Shown in pieces: positions 9,392 to 16,602 of a DNA stretch of 44,305 nucleotides (position 1 is its first letter; every line of letters begins with the position of its first letter). This stretch comes from Chitinophagaceae bacterium (lineage in GTDB: Bacteria; Bacteroidota; Bacteroidia; Chitinophagales; Chitinophagaceae), in contig JAEUVR010000407.1 in assembly GCA_016786785.1 (NCBI GenBank), positions 1-44,305 on the forward strand. Reading direction: 5' to 3'. The translations under genes and the position numbers were made by a program. The notes under the pieces were generated by a model that was given only the letters and a program-made list of their open reading frames with translations, had not been told where the DNA came from and did not search any database.

Positions 9392-10243
9392 ATGGAAAAT
9401 CCCAGAAGACGTTTTTTAAAAAATACCGGAACCGCAATGGCTTCTCTGAGTCTTTCTGCTGTTATTCCGGATAGGGCGCTAGCTATTGATGATAAAACGA
9501 CAGGTAAAAAGGAGGATCCGTTTAAAGTGGGGATTGCCTCCTGGACATTTGTAAAATTCAAATTGGATGCTTCGTTGGAGATGACCGAAAGAGTGAATGT
9601 AAAATATCTTTGTATCAAGGACTTTCATTTACCGATAAACAGTACTTCCGGGCAGATTGCAGCGTTTCTTGACCAATTGAAAAAAAAGGGAATAACAGGA
9701 TATGGCGTAGGCCCGATATCAATGAGATCGGAAGATGAAGTGAACAGAGCGTTTGAGTATGCTAAAAACGTAGGCGTTAAATTAATCGTTGCCGTTCCGA
9801 ATCACGAATTACTTCCCCATGTCGAAAAGAAGGTAAAGGAATACGGTTTCCATATTGCTATTCACAACCATGGGATCGGGGATAAACGCTATCCTACCGT
9901 AGAAAGTATTTATGAGAAAATAAAGGATCTTGATCCCCGCGTAGGCATTTGCCATGATATTGGATATTCAGCGCAGATGGGATTTGACCCGGCTACCCTG
10001 ACTTTAAAATATGGACGCCGGGTTTATGAAATGCATATAAAGGATATGACCTCCAATACGGCTGAGGCGAAGGATTGTGAAATCGGCCGGGGAGCTATTG
10101 ACTTTCCGAAGCTGGTAAAAGCGCTTAGGAAGACAGGGTACAGCGGAACGTGCAGCATTGAAATGGAAAAGGACAATATGGATCCCTTGCCGGGCCTGGC
10201 CGAATCGGTCGGTTTTTTTCGGGGAGTGCTGAAATCTGTATAA
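9392..10243 (+). CDS. Sugar phosphate isomerase/epimerase-like TIM-barrel protein with Tat-like signal
   Basis: A 283-residue xylose-isomerase-like TIM-barrel protein (AP endonuclease 2/IolE-type family). I start it at 9392 because this places a twin-arginine-like leader (RRRFLKNTGTAMASLSLSAV) at the N-terminus; the frame is open from 9308, but that extra 28-residue segment looks untranslated. Metal-site candidates are the HNHG strand (IAIHNHG), the CHDIGYSAQ strand, MHIKDM and the terminal SIEME glutamate. A Tat leader implies export of a folded, probably metal-loaded enzyme to the periplasm. It sits between SusD and a second family member, so it probably rearranges an oxidised or keto sugar in the same pathway. 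The reaction is not identifiable from sequence alone. Confidence 0.85.
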   Translation: MENPRRRFLKNTGTAMASLSLSAVIPDRALAIDDKTTGKKEDPFKVGIASWTFVKFKLDASLEMTERVNVKYLCIKDFHLPINSTSGQIAAFLDQLKKKGITGYGVGPISMRSEDEVNRAFEYAKNVGVKLIVAVPNHELLPHVEKKVKEYGFHIAIHNHGIGDKRYPTVESIYEKIKDLDPRVGICHDIGYSAQMGFDPATLTLKYGRRVYEMHIKDMTSNTAEAKDCEIGRGAIDFPKLVKALRKTGYSGTCSIEMEKDNMDPLPGLAESVGFFRGVLKSV

Positions 10244-10317
10244 ATTACCCTACTTACGTCAGCTATATCATATTAATCTTAAAATATTTAATAGACAAAA
10301 ACCCCTCTTCTCACACT

Positions 10318-11262
10318 ATGGTAAATCTTCCTAAAACGCCAACGGGCAACCCTGCTGATTTTAAAATAAAGACATGTCTTCATTCTGTAAGTTATAGCGG
10401 ATTATGGCGCGGACAGGCCTTCCTTTCCGTTGATGAGTTCCTGATCAAAGCGGCTCAATTGGGGTTCGATGGCGTCGAATTGGGTTCTAAACGCCCGCAT
10501 GCTTCTCTGATCGATTATAATGCCGCAAAACGAAAGGATCTGCGCGCAAGGTTTAATGACCTTGGCCTTGACCTGGTCTGCCTCGCAGGCTATAATGATT
10601 TTACGGCGGGTATTGACAAGGTCGGCGTTCCGAATGTTGAGATCCAGGCTATTTATATCGGCGAACTGGCCCGTCTTGCGCATGATCTCGGGACAAATAT
10701 GCTCCGGATATTTACCGGCTATGAACGCCCGGGTCATCCTTACGACAAACAATACGAAATGGTGTTGGATGGCATAACGATTGCCGCCAGGATAGCCGCT
10801 GATTACGGCATTACGCTGATCGTACAAAACCATCATGATATTGCCCTGCACCATGACGCAATGAAATGGCTGCTCGATGAAGTGAACCTTCCTAATGTGA
10901 AAGCGGCATTCGATGCATGGTCTCCCACCATTGAAGGGTTGTCATCTGAAGAGATCAGGGACGCCGTCCATCTCATGAAACCCTATCTTGTGCATACAAC
11001 TACGGCTGATTATCAAAAACATCCCCGGTTTAAATATGAGTTCCTGCAGACTTATTACGCGCCATTGCTGCCGCAAAACAGGATGGTTATGATGGGCGAG
11101 GGATATATTGATTATGCCACGTTTATCAATGCCCTGAAAGAGATCGGGTACCAGGGCTATATCGCCTATGAAATGTGTGAAGTGCTGAAAGGAGGAGGCG
11201 CTATCGAGAACCTCGATAAAAGCGCAACCACGTTCTTAAACTATGTTAAACAGTTTCAATAG
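10318..11262 (+). CDS. Sugar phosphate isomerase/epimerase-like TIM-barrel protein (cytosolic)
   Basis: A 314-residue member of the xylose-isomerase-like TIM-barrel family, only distantly similar to the preceding gene. It has no signal peptide, so it is expected in the cytosol. Visible barrel strands with likely metal or substrate residues are GFDGVELG near residue 52, LIVQNHHD near 164, AAFDAWS near 195, a LVHTTTADY strand, and the C-terminal YIAYEMCEVL. Members include epimerases, isomerases and dehydratases acting on keto sugars or inositols. The pairing of an exported and a cytosolic isomerase next to a SusCD pair and a uronate-type transporter suggests successive steps on the same sugar, but this is inference. 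Confidence 0.85.
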   Translation: MVNLPKTPTGNPADFKIKTCLHSVSYSGLWRGQAFLSVDEFLIKAAQLGFDGVELGSKRPHASLIDYNAAKRKDLRARFNDLGLDLVCLAGYNDFTAGIDKVGVPNVEIQAIYIGELARLAHDLGTNMLRIFTGYERPGHPYDKQYEMVLDGITIAARIAADYGITLIVQNHHDIALHHDAMKWLLDEVNLPNVKAAFDAWSPTIEGLSSEEIRDAVHLMKPYLVHTTTADYQKHPRFKYEFLQTYYAPLLPQNRMVMMGEGYIDYATFINALKEIGYQGYIAYEMCEVLKGGGAIENLDKSATTFLNYVKQFQ

Positions 11263-11301
11263 CATAATAACAACCCTTATTGTCTGAACTGAAAAATAGT
11301 T

Positions 11302-13563
11302 ATGAAAATCAGGAATCTTTTTATCACAAGCGTTTTATTGGGAATATTGATTGCCGGATGCCAAACCGGGCAGGAAAGCGAAGCCGGTATTTCTTTTGAT
11401 AAGTATAAAGTTGCCGATGGTTTCGAGATCCAATTGGCCGCTTCAGAGCCTTTGATAGTAGCGCCTGTAGCGATGGACTTTGACAATAAGGGCAGGATAT
11501 GGGCGGTGGAAATGCGCGGCTATATGCCTAACCTCGCAGGATCAGGCGAGGATGCGCCGAATGGAAGGATCAGCATCCTGGAAGACCCGGATAAAAACGG
11601 CAGAGCGCGACGCGCCAAAGTATTTTTAGACAGCCTGGTGCTCCCCAGGGCTATTGCGCACGTATACGGGGGACTGTTATATGCCGCGCCTTCTGAGCTT
11701 TGGTTTGTGGAAATAAACGATGATAAGCCGGGTAAAAGAACTCTCGTGGATTCATTGTATATAGATGGCGGAAATCCCGAAAATCAGCCAAACGGACTGA
11801 TCATGGGAATGGATAATTGGATCTATAGCGCCAACGCTACCGCGAGGTATCAACTAAGGGATGGAAAATGGATCAAGGAAGCCACTTCTTTTCGGGGCCA
11901 ATGGGGCATTACCAGGGATAATTTCGGCAGGCTGTATTATAATTATAATGAGATACAACTGGCGGGCGATTATGCGCTGCCCAATACCCTCATCAACAAT
12001 CCCTATTTAAGGCCCAAAGAAGGCATTAACAGGATATTGACGAAGGATCAACGGATCTATCCGTTGCACCCTACTACCGTAAACCGCGGGTATGTGGAAG
12101 GGATCCTTAACAAAGACAGCGTGTTAATCAACTTTACGGCAGCCTGCGGACCTTTGATCTACCGCGGCGACCAGTTCCCGGATGAATACGATCAGAATGC
12201 CTTTGTTTGCGAGCCGCAGGCAAATCTCATCAAGCGGAATATACTCAGTTTCGAAGCTTTTACGACAACGGCAACGCAGGCATGGAACGACAGGGAATTC
12301 CTTGCTTCGACAGACGAAGGCTTCCGCCCGGTGAATGCATTAAATGCTCCCGACGGCGCCATGTATGTAGTAGATATGCATCGCGGCGTGATGCAACACA
12401 GAGCGGATGAAACGCCCTATTACCGCAACGGTATAGCGCAAAAAAAACTGGACACACTGTTAAATATGGGACGTATCCTGAGAATAAAAAATAAAAATAA
12501 AAGTCTTACTCCCATCCCGGAATTCGATAAAGCTTCAGGCATTGAATTGGCGGCGTTGTTAAAAAGCAAGAACGGATGGACCAGGGATCGCGCGCAGCAA
12601 TTGTTAATTTATAAGCAGGACATGTCGGCGATACCGGCGCTGAAAGCCTTAGCGGAGGATAAGACATATCCTATGGCCGCGATACATGCCTTGCATACCC
12701 TTAACGGGTTAAAGGGGCTGTCTTTTGAATTTCTTCAGAAGATCGTAACCGACGCCAAAGATCCGATGGTAATAGCGCATGGCCTGTTGTTATTAGCGAA
12801 CGATAGCGCTAATGATAAAATAAACGACATGGCCGAGCTGGCGAATAACCTAATGAGCAGGAACGATCCGGTTATCGACCTTTACCTGGCCATCTCCCTG
12901 GGTTCATGGGCCCGTCTTTCAAAAGAACGTTTTTTACCAATACTTTCGAAATTATCAGGAATGCACGCAGGCTCCGGCGTTTTCCAGGAAGCAGTAGTAA
13001 GCAGCTTGAAAGACCTGGAAGCGGATTTCATGGCATTGACCGCTAAATCAACCGCGGCTAAAAGCCCGGATGAGCCAATAAATATATTGCTGGCAAAAAC
13101 CATAAAGAACAAACAGGAAAAAAGGATCAATTCAATTTTTACCCAAAGAAAAGTGCCCATGTATGGAAGGCAAAACGGGCTGGTCATTTATCGCAGCACC
13201 TGCTCTACCTGTCATGGACATGATGGCGAAGGGATACAGCATATAGGGCCTCCTTTGAATGGATCGGAATATGTATCCGGCCCCACGTCCAGGTTAGGGA
13301 TGATCATCCTGAACGGGTTATCAGGCCCCATTCATGTCAACGGACAGCTTTATGAATTTAATGGCGCTATGCCTGCATTTGGAAGCAATTTTTCTGATGA
13401 AGATATAGCAGGCATTATTGATTATTTGCATAATGCATTTGTCGTCGCCGACCCTAAGCTTTCCTATGGCCGTAAATCGGTAAAGCCGGAAGAAATAAAA
13501 ATTCTCAGGAATAAAACGACCGGACCGCTTTCTGAAGAAGAACTGATGAAAATAGTTGATTAA
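11302..13563 (+). CDS. PVC-type membrane-bound dehydrogenase lipoprotein with C-terminal cytochrome c
   Basis: A 753-residue lipoprotein (lipobox LLGILIAGC, Cys20). The N-terminal ~370 residues form a beta-propeller like glucose/sorbosone dehydrogenases and the 'putative membrane-bound dehydrogenase' family found in Planctomycetes and Bacteroidota (VAPVAMDFDNKGRIWAVEMR, DGAMYVVDMHRGVMQHR). A helical HEAT-like segment covers about 410-600. A monohaem cytochrome c domain follows with the haem motif C634-S-T-C637-H638 and probable axial Met690 in GAMPAFG. Electrons from sugar oxidation would pass to this haem and on to the respiratory chain. A lactonase two genes downstream would remove the lactone product. 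The substrate is unknown. The next gene starts 15 bases after the stop. Confidence 0.88.
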   Translation: MKIRNLFITSVLLGILIAGCQTGQESEAGISFDKYKVADGFEIQLAASEPLIVAPVAMDFDNKGRIWAVEMRGYMPNLAGSGEDAPNGRISILEDPDKNGRARRAKVFLDSLVLPRAIAHVYGGLLYAAPSELWFVEINDDKPGKRTLVDSLYIDGGNPENQPNGLIMGMDNWIYSANATARYQLRDGKWIKEATSFRGQWGITRDNFGRLYYNYNEIQLAGDYALPNTLINNPYLRPKEGINRILTKDQRIYPLHPTTVNRGYVEGILNKDSVLINFTAACGPLIYRGDQFPDEYDQNAFVCEPQANLIKRNILSFEAFTTTATQAWNDREFLASTDEGFRPVNALNAPDGAMYVVDMHRGVMQHRADETPYYRNGIAQKKLDTLLNMGRILRIKNKNKSLTPIPEFDKASGIELAALLKSKNGWTRDRAQQLLIYKQDMSAIPALKALAEDKTYPMAAIHALHTLNGLKGLSFEFLQKIVTDAKDPMVIAHGLLLLANDSANDKINDMAELANNLMSRNDPVIDLYLAISLGSWARLSKERFLPILSKLSGMHAGSGVFQEAVVSSLKDLEADFMALTAKSTAAKSPDEPINILLAKTIKNKQEKRINSIFTQRKVPMYGRQNGLVIYRSTCSTCHGHDGEGIQHIGPPLNGSEYVSGPTSRLGMIILNGLSGPIHVNGQLYEFNGAMPAFGSNFSDEDIAGIIDYLHNAFVVADPKLSYGRKSVKPEEIKILRNKTTGPLSEEELMKIVD

Positions 13564-13578
13564 TAGCGCATAAACTAT

Positions 13579-14883
13579 ATGAAAGAAACTAAAATCGGAA
13601 GTTATCGGTGGACCATCTGTTCATTGTTATTTTTCGCAATGACCGTTAACTATGTCGACCGGCAGGTGATCAGTTTGCTTAAGCCCATCCTGTCAAAGGA
13701 ATTTAACTGGAACGAATCGGATTACGCGAATGTTGTTATAGCCTTCCAGTTGGGTTATGCATTGGGTATGCTGGGCGCCGGCCGTATAATCGACAAAATA
13801 GGCACTAAGATCGGATATGCATTATCGTTAATACTTTGGAGCATAGTGGCTATCTTACAGGCTACGGCAAAAGGCACATTGGGTTTAGGCGTCATTCGTT
13901 TTTTTCTGGGAGTCACTGAAGCAGGAAACTTCCCCGCCGCTATAAAAGCCGCCGCTGAATGGTTTCCTAAAAGGGAAAGAGCGCTGGCAACCGGGATATT
14001 TAATACAGGAACAACTGCCGGAGCAATTGTTGCGCCTCTTGCGGCGCCCTGGATAGCCATTCACTATGGCTGGCAAATGGCATTTATTATCACTGGCGCT
14101 ATAGGCTTACTGTGGTTGTTATTTTGGTTTAGGATATATGAGATCCCCTCAAAACATAAAAAACTTTCAAAAGCAGAATACGATTATATCCATATGGATA
14201 ACGAGGAACTGCCGGCCGGCAGTGAAAAAGAGAATGCGCCAAAAATCCCCTGGGTCAAATTGCTGACCTACAAACAGACATGGGCATTCATGGTTGGCAA
14301 ATTTTTCACCGACGGCGTATGGTGGTTTTTTTTATTTTGGTTGCCGGCCTTTTTAACGCAGGAATATAAACTTGTTGGCGTAGAAGTGAGCTTTCCCATT
14401 GCGCTTGTCTACATTATGTCGGTTTTTGGAAGCATCATAGGCGGATACCTGCCTATCTGGTATATTAAGAAAGGATGGGATATCATACGGGCGCGAAAAA
14501 TGTCCATGTTTCTTTCGGCCTTATTTCCTCTGCTGGTGATCTTTACGCAACTGGCCGGAAGTTACAATATGTGGTATGCCGTTATCATCATTGGAATAGC
14601 GGTTTCAGCCCATCAGGCCTGGTCGGCCAATTTCTTCACCATTGTATCGGATATGTGCCCTAAAAACTATGTAGCGTCGGTATGGGGGATAGGAGGGGCG
14701 ACAGGCGCCTTGGGCAGTATAATCCTGGCAAAGGTTGCCGGCTGGCTTTTTGATCATTACAAGGATCTGGGACATCTTCAGACAGGTTATTATATCATGT
14801 TTTTTATTTGCGGGTTCGCTTATCTTAGCGCCTGGCTGATCATATTCAAAGTACTTGTTCCCAGGATGAAGCCTATATTGTAA
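13579..14883 (+). CDS. MFS transporter, hexuronate (ExuT)/anion:cation symporter type
   Basis: A 434-residue, 12-helix major facilitator superfamily protein of the anion:cation symporter branch, which includes hexuronate and galactonate transporters. Typical features are the first-helix motif VNYVDRQVISLLKP, the loop motif GRIIDKIGTKIGY, the TEAGNFPAAIKAAAEWFPKRERA segment and HQAWSANFFTIVSDMCPK in the C-terminal half. It would import an organic acid sugar (hexuronate or aldonate) across the inner membrane by proton symport. Its stop codon overlaps the lactonase start by one base (TAATG), so the two are translationally coupled, which supports a lactone-to-acid-to-import sequence. Confidence 0.9.
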   Translation: MKETKIGSYRWTICSLLFFAMTVNYVDRQVISLLKPILSKEFNWNESDYANVVIAFQLGYALGMLGAGRIIDKIGTKIGYALSLILWSIVAILQATAKGTLGLGVIRFFLGVTEAGNFPAAIKAAAEWFPKRERALATGIFNTGTTAGAIVAPLAAPWIAIHYGWQMAFIITGAIGLLWLLFWFRIYEIPSKHKKLSKAEYDYIHMDNEELPAGSEKENAPKIPWVKLLTYKQTWAFMVGKFFTDGVWWFFLFWLPAFLTQEYKLVGVEVSFPIALVYIMSVFGSIIGGYLPIWYIKKGWDIIRARKMSMFLSALFPLLVIFTQLAGSYNMWYAVIIIGIAVSAHQAWSANFFTIVSDMCPKNYVASVWGIGGATGALGSIILAKVAGWLFDHYKDLGHLQTGYYIMFFICGFAYLSAWLIIFKVLVPRMKPIL

Positions 14884-16016
14884 TGTTTAAAAACTTATTA
14901 TTACTACTCCTGCTGTCAGCGCCCACGATTGCTGCGCTGGCGCAAAAGCCTGCCGCAACCTATTTATTTGCGGGAACCTATACAGACAATAAGCCGGACA
15001 AGGGTATTTATATCTACCGGTTCAACGCTAAAACAGGAAAACTAAAAAAAACAGGGAATGCCTCAAACATTACCAATCCTTCATACTTAGATATCTCGCC
15101 AAACGGGCAGTTTGTGTATTCCTGCACCGATACCCGGATGTCGACAAAAGGATCTGTGTCGGCCTTCCGGGTCGACAGCCTCCGGGGTAAGCTGTCCTTT
15201 ATCAATAAACAATCCGCCGGCGCCGCCAATCCCGTTTACCTATCCGTGCACAACAGCAATAAATTTATCGTCAGCGGCAGCTATACCGAAGCCAGCGTTA
15301 CCGTTTTTACGGCTAATGACGACGGCAGCTTAAATCCCTATACGCAACTGCTGGCATTCAGCGACAGCAGCATTATCAAGGGGCGCCAGGACGAAGCGCA
15401 TGTGCATTCCGCCGTCTTTTCGCCTGCCAACGACTACCTGTTTTTGCCCGACCTGGGAGCGGATAAAATAAGGATCTTCCAATTTGACGCTTCGCAGGCT
15501 GAGCCGCTGATACACAAAGAAGATCATAAAAACGTACCGGGAAGCGGACCAAGGCATTTCGCCTTTCACCCGCGCCTCCCGTTCGCTTACTGTATTGAAG
15601 AGTTAAGCGGAATGGTTTCCGCTTACGCCTATAACAATGGAGGTTTACAGCCTATACAACGTATATTTTCTCATTCCCAGACCTATAGCAGTTATAGCGG
15701 CGCCGATATCCATATTTCGCCGGACGGACTTTTCCTGTATGCATCGAACCGCGGCGATGAAAACCGTATCGCTATATTTTCAATAGACCAAAGTAAGGGA
15801 ACGCTTAGCCTCGTCGGATATCAATCCACCTATGGTAATCACCCGCGGAATTTCACGCTGGATCCCTCAGGACAGTTCCTGCTGGTTGCCAATCAATACT
15901 CCAATAATATCGTCGTGTTTAAAAGAGACAGCAAAACCGGCTTATTGCACAGGGTAGGGCGGGATATAAAAATTCCCTCGCCATCCTGCCTCAAAATGCG
16001 GAGTTATCGGCCATAA
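14883..16016 (+). CDS. Secreted lactonase-family seven-bladed beta-propeller
   Basis: A 377-residue protein of the 6-phosphogluconolactonase/YkgB lactonase family (PF10282-type propeller). It has a signal peptide ending at ALAQ (residue ~22). Blade motifs include YLFAGTYTDNKPDKGIYIYR, NPSYLDISPNGQFVYSC, HVHSAVFSPANDYLFLPDLG, GSGPRHFAFHPRLPFAYC and GNHPRNFTLDPSGQFLLVAN; the H-x-H and GPRHF/HPRNF positions correspond to the family's conserved face. Because it is exported, a true 6-phosphogluconolactonase role is unlikely, and a periplasmic sugar-lactone substrate fits better. Its start overlaps the stop of the uronate-type transporter. It is the last gene of the plus-strand carbohydrate run. 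Confidence 0.88.
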   Translation: MFKNLLLLLLLSAPTIAALAQKPAATYLFAGTYTDNKPDKGIYIYRFNAKTGKLKKTGNASNITNPSYLDISPNGQFVYSCTDTRMSTKGSVSAFRVDSLRGKLSFINKQSAGAANPVYLSVHNSNKFIVSGSYTEASVTVFTANDDGSLNPYTQLLAFSDSSIIKGRQDEAHVHSAVFSPANDYLFLPDLGADKIRIFQFDASQAEPLIHKEDHKNVPGSGPRHFAFHPRLPFAYCIEELSGMVSAYAYNNGGLQPIQRIFSHSQTYSSYSGADIHISPDGLFLYASNRGDENRIAIFSIDQSKGTLSLVGYQSTYGNHPRNFTLDPSGQFLLVANQYSNNIVVFKRDSKTGLLHRVGRDIKIPSPSCLKMRSYRP

Positions 16017-16327
16017 CGCATAGGCTGACCAGCGTAAACAGGAAGAGGGCAGCGGTTCAAATTGAACTTAAGCTTATATGATGCGCGGCCTTGATCGCTA
16101 TTGTTTTAAGCTGGAGCTGATTGGGTTTTCTACTGTACGGTATTCCACTAAATGTCAAGGCGATACCCTTAGTCAAAATTTTATTTAGTATCGAAGAAAT
16201 AATATTCGCTTAACGCTGAGTTAATATAACTCGGCTTTCTTTGCGTATGATCCAGACATGCCATAGGGGTTGTCGTTAAACCCGGCGTGTGCTCAATTAG
16301 AAACATATCTTATTAAAAGTAGAACTT
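16017..16327. other. Intergenic stretch with one palindrome
   Basis: No gene is supported here. It holds a near-palindrome, CTGAGTTAATATAACTCGG, at 16216-16234 (8-bp arms with one G-T, 3-base centre), about 95 bases before the small gene at 16328. It is a possible operator or small hairpin. No convincing terminator for the lactonase transcript was found. Confidence 0.4.
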
Positions 16328-16540
16328 ATGAAACAGCAAAATCCGGTCGACAGGATATACAAAAGAGTATCTTTCGTTGCGCAACGCGTAGCTGTTGCAG
16401 CGGCGATTACAGGAGTGATGGGCATCTATGGCTGGAAAATATGGAATAAGTTAGAAGAATGGAAAAAGGACGCGCAATCACAGTCGGTTACGCATAAAAA
16501 TGAACCGGGTAAAAGTAATACCCTGCCGGCTACCCGATAA
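16328..16540 (+). CDS. Small hypothetical membrane protein
   Basis: A 70-residue protein of unknown function with one probable membrane helix (about residues 17-37, VAQRVAVAAAITGVMGIYGW), a basic N-terminus and a charged Lys/Glu-rich tail (KLEEWKKDAQSQ). It stands alone between the carbohydrate run and the convergent aconitase gene. The upstream region contains a palindrome at 16216-16234 that may control it. Coding status is supported by an in-frame ATG, sensible membrane-protein composition and lack of a competing frame, but it has no recognised family. Confidence 0.6.
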   Translation: MKQQNPVDRIYKRVSFVAQRVAVAAAITGVMGIYGWKIWNKLEEWKKDAQSQSVTHKNEPGKSNTLPATR

Positions 16541-16602
16541 CGCTGCCGCCCCGGCCGGGCAAGATCAGTGAGATCCGGCGATCCGGAGAGACCGGCAACA
16601 GG

